In this document: piece after piece, positions 1 to 5,449 of the stretch | How positions within the stretch are numbered: the stretch's first letter is position 1 | How the letters are laid out: each line of letters opens with the position of its first letter | Source of the DNA: an uncultured Odoribacter sp. | Lineage (GTDB): Bacteria; Bacteroidota; Bacteroidia; Bacteroidales; Marinifilaceae | Assembly: GCA_900548135.1 (NCBI GenBank) | Contig: URJC01000150.1 | Coordinates: 1 to 6,423 of the forward strand | Reading direction: 5' to 3' | Length of the DNA: 6,423 bases | The notes under the pieces: generated by a model | Told to the model about the DNA's origin: nothing | Seen by the model: the letters and a program-made list of their open reading frames with translations, nothing else | Database searches by the model: none | Program-made: the position numbers and the translations under genes

Positions 1-550
1 TCCCGCTATCGAATACCTGTTGAACTCCACAGAGGCGGGCAGTCCATAGGATTGCAGGTTCTATTTCCCCATCCCGTCCCGGAGGAGTACACAATACCAC
101 TTCCCGGCAACCTGCGAGGCAGGCAGGGATCGCTAACATCAATACTGTAGAAAACAAAGGGGCACTTCCTCCCGGAATATATAAGCCTACCTTCTCTATT
201 CCACGGACTTCCTGCCAGCAACGAAAACCACCAGCATTCACATATTCTATCTTCTGTGGTTTCTGCATAGCGTGAAAGGCTGTAATATTCTGATAGGCTT
301 CACGGATAGCTTCTTTTAGAGCCGTACTAACTTTTTCTGCCGCTTTTTCAAATTCTTCCTCCGATACCTTAAAATTTTCAATTTTGACCTTATTAAAAAA
401 CCAAGTGTATTTAGCCAAAGCCTTATCCCCATCCCTCATCACTTCAGCAAAAATAGCCTTACAAATTTTATTCAAATCATTATTCTTCATTTGTGGACGG
501 GCTAACATGCCAATCCAATCTTTCCGTTCGGGATTTATGATCTTATTCAT
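1..550 (-). CDS. hisD: Histidinol dehydrogenase, N-terminal part (cut by the window edge)
   Basis: HisD oxidises L-histidinol to L-histidine in two NAD-dependent steps, the last reactions of histidine biosynthesis, in the cytoplasm. The frame is open without a stop from the ATG at 548-550 to the left edge, giving about 183 residues of a protein that is usually near 430. Seen directly: a start MNKIINPERKDW, and around residues 121-142 the hallmark stretch VGLYIPGGSAPLFSTVLML followed by AIPA, then AGCREVVLCTPP and ARLCGVQQVF, all typical of HisD. The zinc-binding and catalytic residues of the C-terminal half lie outside the window. An in-frame TAA at 566-568 limits the start, and the only other upstream candidate is a TTG, so the ATG is preferred. 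It follows hisG by 35 nt with no terminator between, so the two are probably co-transcribed under the his attenuator. The minus-strand ORF at 6-221 is a wrong-frame shadow of this gene. Confidence 0.95.
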   Translation of the reverse strand, partial: MNKIINPERKDWIGMLARPQMKNNDLNKICKAIFAEVMRDGDKALAKYTWFFNKVKIENFKVSEEEFEKAAEKVSTALKEAIREAYQNITAFHAMQKPQKIEYVNAGGFRCWQEVRGIEKVGLYIPGGSAPLFSTVLMLAIPACLAGCREVVLCTPPGRDGEIEPAILWTARLCGVQQVFDSG

Positions 551-585
551 CAGTCTATTTTTCAATTATGTTTATCACCAGTTAT

Positions 586-1443
586 TCAAAGAATCATCTT
601 TTCTATCGGTACAATCAAAATACCTTCAGCACCCGCATTTTTCAACTTGCCGATGACTTCCCAAAAATCATTTTCATTTACCACAGAATGTACAGATACC
701 CAACCTTTTTCACATAATGGCAAAACCGTGGGGCTCTTCATGCCTGGTAATAAATCACATATTGTATCCAAAGCCTTTTCTGGAGCATTCAAGAGAATAT
801 ACTTATTATATTTCGAAGCCAATACTGCTTTAATACGAAAAACCAATTGGTCTAATAATTCCTTCTTCTCTGTACTAAGGTTCGGATTGGCAACTAATAT
901 AGCCTGAGAATCAAAGATCCTATACACTTCTTTCAAACCATTTTTAAACAAAGTACTTCCGGTACTAACCAAATCACAGATGGCATCAGCTAAACCAATA
1001 TTCGGAGCAACTTCAACGGAACCTGAAATTTCATGTATTTCAGCCTCTATATTATTTTCCGTCAAAAAATCTTTCAATGAATTAGGATAAGAAGTTGCTA
1101 TTCTTTTCCCTTGCAGCCAAGAAATATCCGGAAAATCTACATTTTTAGAAACAGCTATTGACAAACGACATTTTGAAAAGCCAAGGTTCAAGGTATTGAC
1201 AATACCGGTTTTCTTTTCTTTTTCTGTATTATCCCCGATAATGGCAATATCTGCCACCCCATCTTTCACATACTGCGGAATATCGGTATTCCGGAGATAC
1301 AATACCTCCAAAGGGAAGTTAGAAGCCTGAGCCATCAACTGGTCCCTTCCATTATTAATGGATATACCACATTCCTTTAAGAGAGTCAAAGAATCTTCAT
1401 TCAAACGGCCTGATTTCTGTACTGCAATTTTTAAGTTTGTCAT
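586..1443 (-). CDS. hisG: ATP phosphoribosyltransferase, long (HisG_L) form
   Basis: HisG condenses ATP with PRPP to form phosphoribosyl-ATP. This is the committed first step of histidine synthesis and the usual target of histidine feedback inhibition. The protein has 285 residues, the size of the long form that carries its own regulatory domain and does not need HisZ. Visible motifs: KSGRLNEDSLTLLKECGI (10-27), GVADIAIIGDNT (62-73), ATSYPNSLKDFL (116-127), and the PRPP-binding signature running from EISGSVEVAPNIGLADAI (138-155) into DLVSTGSTL (157-165). From about residue 211 the chain has the C-terminal ACT-like domain pattern (LPGMKSPTVLPL, WVSVHSVV, GKLKNAGAEGILIVPIEKM), where histidine would bind. 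It starts at ATG 1441-1443, 47 nt beyond the attenuator T-run, and is the first enzyme gene of the operon, followed by hisD. Function is confident; the feedback role is family knowledge. Confidence 0.97.
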   Translation of the reverse strand: MTNLKIAVQKSGRLNEDSLTLLKECGISINNGRDQLMAQASNFPLEVLYLRNTDIPQYVKDGVADIAIIGDNTEKEKKTGIVNTLNLGFSKCRLSIAVSKNVDFPDISWLQGKRIATSYPNSLKDFLTENNIEAEIHEISGSVEVAPNIGLADAICDLVSTGSTLFKNGLKEVYRIFDSQAILVANPNLSTEKKELLDQLVFRIKAVLASKYNKYILLNAPEKALDTICDLLPGMKSPTVLPLCEKGWVSVHSVVNENDFWEVIGKLKNAGAEGILIVPIEKMIL

Positions 1444-1490
1444 AACGCTATTTTGATCTTGATTAACGCTCGACTGATCCGGGAAGACTG

Positions 1491-1524
1491 AAAAACAAAA
1501 AGCCCGCCTGAATCAGGCGAGCTT
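1491..1524 (-). terminator. Intrinsic terminator of the his attenuator
   Basis: On the minus strand the arms at 1524-1514 and 1510-1500 form an 11-bp stem with one G-U pair (U1520 with G1504) and a 3-nt ATT loop, followed by the T-run TTTTTGTTTTT (1501-1491, partly shared with the stem base). It lies between the histidine-rich leader ORF and hisG, not after a gene, so it would stop transcription before the structural genes. Its 5' arm can pair instead with the end of the leader ORF (see the antiterminator entry), which makes it conditional. Confidence 0.9.
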
Positions 1525-1573
1525 ATTATACTTTTTATTGGAACACAGAGCATAACAACATCATCTCACCTGA
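1513..1573 (-). promoter_or_regulatory. Predicted his antiterminator pairing (leader end with terminator 5' arm)
   Basis: Minus-strand TCAGGTGAG (1573-1565), which spans the last leader codons and the TGA stop, is complementary to CTCGCCTGA (1521-1513) over 9 bp: eight Watson-Crick pairs and one U-G pair (U1568 with G1518). The second segment is also the 5' arm of the terminator, so the two hairpins exclude each other. A ribosome stalled for histidyl-tRNA on the early or middle histidine codons would leave 1573-1565 free and favour antitermination. A ribosome that reaches the stop codon would cover it and let the terminator fold. The pairing is seen in the sequence; the mechanism is inferred from classical his attenuation. 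A weaker 7-bp pairing between histidine codons (1595-1589) and GATGATG (1565-1559) might add a third state. Confidence 0.7.
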
Positions 1574-1619
1574 AACAGTGATGGCAATGATGATGGTTAT
1601 GATGCAGAGTAGTTCTCAT
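1566..1619 (-). CDS. hisL: his operon leader peptide
   Basis: A 17-codon ORF from ATG (1617-1619) to TGA (1566-1568) reads MRTTLHHNHHHCHHCFR. Seven of its 17 residues are histidine, at positions 6, 7, 9, 10, 11, 13 and 14. It lies between a consensus promoter and a terminator hairpin, directly upstream of hisG. This is the architecture of a ribosome-mediated attenuator, in which the leader is translated only to sense charged tRNA-His and the peptide itself has no known function. The histidine codons are six CAT and one CAC. The start is about 20 nt past the -7 box, so the mRNA leader before it is very short, and only an A-rich stretch precedes the ATG. The name hisL is by analogy with enteric bacteria; sequence similarity beyond the histidine run is not claimed. 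Confidence 0.9.
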   Translation of the reverse strand: MRTTLHHNHHHCHHCFR

Positions 1620-1638
1620 TTTTACTATTTTATCGGCA

Positions 1639-1669
1639 CAAATATAAATGGAAAAAATAACTTTCCAAA
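1639..1669 (-). promoter_or_regulatory. Bacteroidota-type promoter of the his operon
   Basis: Minus strand: a -33 box TTTG (1669-1666), a 19-bp spacer and a -7 box TATATTTG (1646-1639). This matches the Bacteroides consensus TTTG, N19-21, TAnnTTTG at every defined base. Transcription should begin within a few bases of 1635, about 15 nt before the leader ATG. It lies just past the stop of the DUF4097-like gene. Confidence 0.8.
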
Positions 1670-1714
1670 TTTTTTATTTTCCAATATTACAAAATTAACA
1701 TTTTTTTTGCCATA

Positions 1715-2755
1715 TTACTGTATAAACAAACTTCCGTTGGATAAATCCAAGCTTACCTTACCCGCATATTTAGTATTTCCGATAAATTTCGTTCCGATCG
1801 TTGTGTTTCTTTCAGCAGCAGGACGTTCTTCTAATTCCATCTGGTTTGGCAAATCCATTTTCAACGATTTGTTATGCTTGATTTCCAAATGATAACCGGC
1901 ATCTTTTTCAAAAGTCAGCCCGACTTTAGTAAAGGAACCTTTCAAACGGATTTCAGAAAATAACAACTGGATATTCCGTATATTCATTTCCCCCCACTTC
2001 ATATCCATATCCATAACATTAGCCAAATCCTGAATTTCATATTTAGTATAAGAAGAACTTCCGGTCAATTCTTCTATGTCTCCGATTTTCATCGTTCCAC
2101 TATTCGAACGAATATTCAATTTATCAATAGATTCAAGTTGTCCGTCACACGAACTTGTAGTCAAGCGTACATTATCTCCGGAATTAATTTGGAGGAGACA
2201 ACTTTTAAACTCTCCGTTCATCGTTCCGACATTTTCCACTTTAAAATCTCCTTTTTCCTGTTTAATATAAAATTCTCCTCCTTTAAGGGTAGCTGCCTTA
2301 AAATCCCCATTCCGGATATCTGCATTCAATTCTCCTTCAAAGTTTCCTAGATAAGTATTTCCATTAGAGGCTATGAGCCGTAATTTAACTCCCTTAGGAA
2401 CAGTCACCTTGTAATCAATATTAACCTCCATTCCTGTAATAAACTGTCTGAAAGCCATATCCTTACCAATTTTTGTCTCAATATTCAGATAGTTATCCAA
2501 TTGTGTTTCCATGATCTGTATCAGATCGAGCATCTCATCTGCTTTTGCTCCCGATTTGGCAATCACTTTCATCGATACCGCCACTTGAATCTCATTACCC
2601 TCATTTTGAGTAATTTCAATTTTTCCATAGCTATTGGATAAAACCAGTTCCTCTATTCCGTTTTTCGGAAAAGTTTTTTCATAGGTTTTGCCACTCTCTT
2701 CAGCCTTTAACTGAATAACCAGAATCAACAACAAAGCTGTAATAATTCCTTTCAT
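1715..2755 (-). CDS. Exported DUF4097-like beta-repeat protein, function unknown
   Basis: A 346-residue protein. Residues 1-18 form a Sec signal peptide (MK, then the hydrophobic run IITALLLILVIQL, then cleavage likely after LKA). There is no lipobox cysteine, so a periplasmic or outer-surface location is inferred. After an N-terminal strand region (FPKNGIEELVLSNSYGKIEI, 29-48), the middle and end consist of short alternating strands with recurring SN-G, NG-F and SG-M turns (LIASNGNTYLGNFEGEL, IRSNSGTMKIGDIEEL, LDLSNGSLFI). That is the pattern of the DUF4097/DUF2807 putative adhesin-like beta-helix families. No catalytic motif is visible. It begins 33 nt after the DUF4924 gene, so it may be the last gene of the rplY unit, though its export sets it apart from its cytoplasmic neighbours. 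No convincing terminator follows it; the his promoter begins about 45 nt downstream. The family call is moderate, and the function is not assigned. Confidence 0.8.
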   Translation of the reverse strand: MKGIITALLLILVIQLKAEESGKTYEKTFPKNGIEELVLSNSYGKIEITQNEGNEIQVAVSMKVIAKSGAKADEMLDLIQIMETQLDNYLNIETKIGKDMAFRQFITGMEVNIDYKVTVPKGVKLRLIASNGNTYLGNFEGELNADIRNGDFKAATLKGGEFYIKQEKGDFKVENVGTMNGEFKSCLLQINSGDNVRLTTSSCDGQLESIDKLNIRSNSGTMKIGDIEELTGSSSYTKYEIQDLANVMDMDMKWGEMNIRNIQLLFSEIRLKGSFTKVGLTFEKDAGYHLEIKHNKSLKMDLPNQMELEERPAAERNTTIGTKFIGNTKYAGKVSLDLSNGSLFIQ

Positions 2756-2788
2756 AAAATGGTTGTTAAATTTAAATTAGCACCTGCT

Positions 2789-3337
2789 TTATATCATCTT
2801 ATTTTCTTCTTCTTCCATCTGCTTATATTTGGCCGCAAGATAAGCAACCATCTTACTAAATGTCTCCATTGCAGCCAAGGTTTCCGGATTCACTTCCTTA
2901 CGCTGTAAACGCAACATGAAATGTCCATACAATGCATTCATTGCCAATTCCACATCAGACACCTCATTACTGACACCAGCTTTTTGACGGAATTCCACCA
3001 AATTCCCTGCAGCCACCGATACAATCTGTTGATAACGACGATCGTGTGCCTGATGTAACAAATAAAAATGAATTTCAGTCAGTTCATCCATTGTATTTTT
3101 TAACGCCTGGATATGTCCCCGTTCCTCCACTTTCTCTCGCTTCATGATGGCAATTAAATTGTCATACCAATTGTGAATTTCCTGTTTCGTCTGTTCATCT
3201 GTGCGGAAATTTACCACGATTTGTTTCTCCACAAGCTCCATATCCAACCCAAAAGCCCGCAACATATCTTCCACCTGCCACATATATAAAATATATTCGG
3301 CAATATTACTCTTTTTTTTCTCTCTGGCAATTAACAC
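2789..3337 (-). CDS. DUF4924 family protein
   Basis: A cytoplasmic, mostly helical protein of about 182 residues with no signal peptide. It is recognised by its N-terminal pattern MLIAREKKKSNIAEYILYMW followed by QVEDMLRA, which matches the Bacteroidota DUF4924 family as I recall it. Further features are a charged helical middle (WYDNLIAIMKREKVEERGH), HFYLLHQAHDRRYQ, and a Lys/Glu-rich tail (KYKQMEEEENKMI). No catalytic motif is evident. The start is not ATG. An in-frame TAA at 3344-3346 limits the frame, and the first in-frame ATG would delete the conserved N-terminus. I prefer GTG 3335-3337, which gives the family-like MLIA start; TTG 3341-3343 (184 residues) is the alternative. It lies 11 nt (or 5 nt with TTG) after the Hsp15-like gene, so translational coupling is likely. 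Placement behind L25, Pth and the S4 protein suggests, but does not prove, a translation-linked role. Confidence 0.85.
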   Translation of the reverse strand: MLIAREKKKSNIAEYILYMWQVEDMLRAFGLDMELVEKQIVVNFRTDEQTKQEIHNWYDNLIAIMKREKVEERGHIQALKNTMDELTEIHFYLLHQAHDRRYQQIVSVAAGNLVEFRQKAGVSNEVSDVELAMNALYGHFMLRLQRKEVNPETLAAMETFSKMVAYLAAKYKQMEEEENKMI

Positions 3338-3348
3338 AAGCAATTAAT

Positions 3349-3744
3349 TTAAAATTCGTCTTCTTCTCCGTTTTTAAGCTTATCGATCATACGGCGGTCA
3401 CGTTTCGTAGGACGCCCTACTCCCCGGGGACGCGACTCAAAACCATAAACCTTAACTGTATTCAAGAAAGCCAATGTCTCAGGAGGAGTTACATCCTCCA
3501 CAAAATTGACAGCTAATAGGGCTGACATTCTCTTATCTGTAAGCCGCTTCACCAGATAATGACGCTCGATCGGAGCAATCCTTACCTTTACAATCTCTCC
3601 CCCCTTCAACTCACGTGAAGGCTTTACATGTATCTCTCCGATAGTGACATGACCTTTATTGCACTCCTCAGCAGCCAAAGAGCGGGTTTTAAAAATCCGA
3701 ACCGCCCATAGCCATTTATCTATTCTTACCTTTTCTCCTTCCAT
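3349..3744 (-). CDS. hslR: S4-domain RNA-binding protein, Hsp15/RqcP-like
   Basis: A 131-residue protein with an S4 RNA-binding domain at the N-terminus: VRIDKWLWAVRIFKTRSLA (6-24), followed by the GHVTIGEIHVKPSRELKGGEIV turn region. The basic C-terminal tail, RPRGVGRPTKRDRRMIDKLK, matches the tail of E. coli Hsp15 (GRP-K-RR). Hsp15 binds free 50S subunits carrying stranded nascent chain-tRNA, and its Firmicutes relative RqcP works with RqcH in tailing such chains. Here the role is inferred from family. It follows pth by 49 nt and precedes the DUF4924 gene closely. Pth and Hsp15/RqcP both act on peptidyl-tRNA problems, so the pairing makes functional sense. The symbol hslR follows the E. coli name; whether it acts as Hsp15 or as RqcP cannot be told from this sequence. 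Confidence 0.9.
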   Translation of the reverse strand: MEGEKVRIDKWLWAVRIFKTRSLAAEECNKGHVTIGEIHVKPSRELKGGEIVKVRIAPIERHYLVKRLTDKRMSALLAVNFVEDVTPPETLAFLNTVKVYGFESRPRGVGRPTKRDRRMIDKLKNGEEDEF

Positions 3745-3793
3745 AAGACAACTATTTACGAATAAATGCCAGAACGTTGAATAGCCTGTACCC

Positions 3794-4363
3794 TTATTTC
3801 TTTGTCGTATTAAAAATATTCATCGTCCTCGCAATTCCCTGCACTACAAAATTAGTAATAATTTCACCACCTCTTTCCAGTAAAGCCGGCAATTCTGCCT
3901 CTTCTTTTTCATTCCAGGTTCCCAAAACATAATCAATTTGCCCGCCCTTCAGGAAATCATTTCCAATTCCATAACGCAAACGGGCATATGCTGTAGTGCC
4001 CAATAAAGCATTTATATTCTTTAATCCGTTATGCCCACCATCACTTCCCTGGCCTTTCAAACGCAAAGTTCCAAAAGGCAAAGCCAAATCATCCACAATC
4101 ACCAACAAATCTTCCACAGCAATCTTTTCCTTTTGCATCCAATAATTCACAGCCTTTCCACTTAAATTCATATAAGTATTCGGCTTCAGTAAAACCAAAG
4201 TCCGCCCTTTGATTTTCACTTCACAAACAGCCCCATAACGCTTATCTTCAAAAACAGCATTGGACGCCTTAGCAAAGGCGTCCAACACATTAAATCCGAT
4301 ATTATGCCGCGTATCCTGATATTCCGGGCCGATATTTCCTAACCCAACAATAAGATACTTCAT
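3794..4363 (-). CDS. pth: Peptidyl-tRNA hydrolase
   Basis: Pth cleaves the ester bond of peptidyl-tRNAs that drop off the ribosome, recycling tRNA in the cytoplasm. It is normally essential. The protein has 189 residues, the usual length. All key residues are present by alignment to the E. coli enzyme: N10 in VGLGN, the catalytic H20 in DTRHNIGF, N66 in [10 protein letters not shown]92 in [10 protein letters not shown] (equivalent to E. coli D93), and N112 in [11 protein letters not shown], followed by RLRYGIG. It begins 9 nt after rplY, a gene order (L25 then Pth) common in many bacteria, and leads into the Hsp15-like gene. It is almost certainly transcribed with rplY. Confidence 0.97.
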   Translation of the reverse strand: MKYLIVGLGNIGPEYQDTRHNIGFNVLDAFAKASNAVFEDKRYGAVCEVKIKGRTLVLLKPNTYMNLSGKAVNYWMQKEKIAVEDLLVIVDDLALPFGTLRLKGQGSDGGHNGLKNINALLGTTAYARLRYGIGNDFLKGGQIDYVLGTWNEKEEAELPALLERGGEIITNFVVQGIARTMNIFNTTKK

Positions 4364-4372
4364 AATCTTTCA

Positions 4373-4945
4373 TTATTTTGCATCCTGCGCAGCAGCACGG
4401 GCAGCACGAGTCAATTTAATTTGTGCAACAACAACTTCCTTAGCATTTACAATCTCAAAATTCTCAAATGACAAATCTTTCACTTTGATGGATTTTCCTA
4501 ATCCCAGATTAGTCACATCCAATACAATTTCTCCCGGAAGATTTGAGGGAAGAGCTCTCACTCTCAATTTTCTCACGACCAATGACAGTTTACCACCAGC
4601 TTGAACACCTTCAGCAAAACCCTGCAGTTTTACAGGAACTTCCATCACTACCGGTTTTTCTTCTGAGATCTGATAAAAATCGATATGCAGAACACGGTCA
4701 CTCACCGGATGAAACTGAATTTCACGCATAACAGATTCATATTCCTTACCGCTAACACTCAATTTTACAATATACACAACCGGAGTATACAACAATTTCT
4801 GCAGGTCTTTTTCTGCTACTGCGAAATGTACATTTTCACTTCCACCATAAAGAACACAAGGAACTTTACCTTCTGCTCTCAAAGCATTAGTAGCTTTTTT
4901 ACCCAAATCAGTTCTTACTTCTCCTTTTAATTCAAAAACTTGCAT
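4373..4945 (-). CDS. rplY: 50S ribosomal protein L25/general stress protein Ctc
   Basis: L25 binds 5S rRNA in the central protuberance of the large subunit. At 190 residues this is the long CTC (TL5-like) type, with an N-terminal 5S-binding domain (about 1-92; LRAEGKVPCVLYGGSENVHF, SVMREIQFHPVSDRVLHIDF) and a C-terminal beta domain (about 95-180; PVKLQGFAEGVQAGGKL, RVRALPSNLPGEIVLDVTNL). It ends in an Ala/Arg tail (LTRAARAAAQDAK). It is the first gene of the apparent rplY-pth-hslR-DUF4924 unit. Its ATG (4943-4945) is preceded by an A/T-rich leader of about 100 nt with no strong Shine-Dalgarno sequence, and by a -7 box at 5054-5061. Confidence 0.96.
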   Translation of the reverse strand: MQVFELKGEVRTDLGKKATNALRAEGKVPCVLYGGSENVHFAVAEKDLQKLLYTPVVYIVKLSVSGKEYESVMREIQFHPVSDRVLHIDFYQISEEKPVVMEVPVKLQGFAEGVQAGGKLSLVVRKLRVRALPSNLPGEIVLDVTNLGLGKSIKVKDLSFENFEIVNAKEVVVAQIKLTRAARAAAQDAK

Positions 4946-4974
4946 AACAAATTATTTTTGTGTTACTCAAAAAC

Positions 4975-4995
4975 AGACTTCAGCCCCGGGGGTCT
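4975..4995 (-). promoter_or_regulatory. GC-rich palindromic element in the rplY mRNA leader
   Basis: Within the otherwise AT-rich leader of rplY, the minus strand carries AGAC (4995-4992) complementary to GTCT (4978-4975), enclosing a CCCC-GGGG block (4991-4984). The CCCC block can also pair with CGGGG farther upstream (5039-5035), so alternative folds are possible. It lies about 30 nt before the rplY start. Autogenous control by L25 is only an idea; I do not recognise a named leader family. Confidence 0.35.
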
Positions 4996-5053
4996 AAGCC
5001 AATCCATTTTCCCATCACACGATTTACTATTATTCCCCGTAAAAATCAGTGTG

Positions 5054-5061
5054 CAAAGATA
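5054..5061 (-). promoter_or_regulatory. Probable -7 box of the rplY-pth unit
   Basis: Minus-strand TATCTTTG matches the Bacteroidota -7 consensus TAnnTTTG exactly. The expected -33 TTTG is not convincing: about 19-20 bp upstream the sequence is TTCT or ATTC. An AT palindrome (5087-5102) lies just upstream and may serve as an UP-like element. Transcription from here would give a leader of about 100 nt before rplY. Confidence 0.55.
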
Positions 5062-5086
5062 TAAAAAAGTTGACAGACGGAGAATA

Positions 5087-5102
5087 AATTTAAATTTAAA
5101 TT
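5087..5102. repeat. Perfect 16-bp AT-only palindrome
   Basis: AATTTAAATTTAAATT reads the same on both strands. It lies in the divergent region between rplY and the ferredoxin gene, just upstream of the predicted rplY promoter. It could be an A/T-rich upstream element or simply low-complexity sequence. Confidence 0.4.
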
Positions 5103-5189
5103 CCCAATGAAAGAATAATATGAATCCTTAATATAAAGTTATTATCCCTGTTTTTTTATAAAAAACTTTTTTCTTTCAAATATTGGTTT

Positions 5190-5197
5190 TAATTTCG
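5190..5197 (+). promoter_or_regulatory. Possible -7 box of the ferredoxin gene
   Basis: TAATTTCG differs from TAnnTTTG at one base and lies 29 nt before the ferredoxin ATG. About 19 bp upstream is a T-run rather than a clear TTTG. This is a weak assignment, but the gene is isolated and needs its own promoter in this divergent gap. Confidence 0.3.
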
Positions 5198-5226
5198 CGC
5201 ATTATTAATCAATAAAACTATTAAAA

Positions 5227-5397
5227 ATGGCTTACGTAATATCTGATGACTGTATTTCTTGCGGGTCATGCGAAGGAGAATGCCCGGTAGGTGCTATTTC
5301 TATGGGTGCTGATCATTATGAAATTGATGCAGATGCATGTACTGATTGTGGTACTTGTGCTGGTCAATGCCCGGTAGAAGCTATTAAACAGGCTTAA
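5227..5397 (+). CDS. 2[4Fe-4S] clostridial-type ferredoxin
   Basis: A 56-residue cytoplasmic electron carrier. It has two classic CxxCxxCxxxCP motifs, at C9-C12-C15-C19-P20 and C38-C41-C44-C48-P49. Each binds a [4Fe-4S] cluster together with the last Cys of the other motif. The protein begins MAYVISDDCISCGSC and ends EAIKQA, with the usual internal twofold repeat (CPVGAI and CPVEAI). Low-potential ferredoxins of this type serve pyruvate:ferredoxin oxidoreductase, hydrogenases and similar enzymes in anaerobes; which partner applies here is not shown. It is a single-gene unit on the plus strand: the gap before it is shared with the divergent rplY promoter, and a strong terminator follows 22 nt after the stop. 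Start ATG 5227-5229 is preceded by AAAA-rich sequence. Confidence 0.96.
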   Translation: MAYVISDDCISCGSCEGECPVGAISMGADHYEIDADACTDCGTCAGQCPVEAIKQA

Positions 5398-5418
5398 TAT
5401 TATAGCATGAAAAAATAG

Positions 5419-5449
5419 AAAACGGAACCTAGTGCGGGTTCCGTTTTTT
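5419..5449. terminator. Bidirectional intrinsic terminator between ferredoxin and fthC
   Basis: An 11-bp perfect stem (AAAACGGAACC at 5419-5429 with GGTTCCGTTTT at 5437-5447) has a 7-nt loop. On the plus strand it is followed by a T-run (TTTTTT) and terminates the ferredoxin mRNA. On the minus strand it is followed by TTTTCTATTTTTTC and would terminate fthC, whose TAA stop (5448-5450) abuts the stem. Confidence 0.9.

Noticed and set aside
6..221. Minus-strand 71-residue ORF at the left edge
   Set aside because: It is a wrong-frame reading of hisD. The true frame is open from 550 to the edge and carries the VGLYIPGGSAP motif.
551..585. Possible separate promoter or terminator between hisG and hisD
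   Set aside because: The 35-nt gap contains no hairpin with a T-run and no TAnnTTTG box, so the two genes are best read as one transcript.
1578..1892. Plus-strand ORF beginning MMAMMMVMM, opposite the his leader
   Set aside because: The methionine run is just the reverse complement of the CAT histidine codons. The frame then crosses the his promoter and the end of the DUF4097-like gene, and the protein has no family features.
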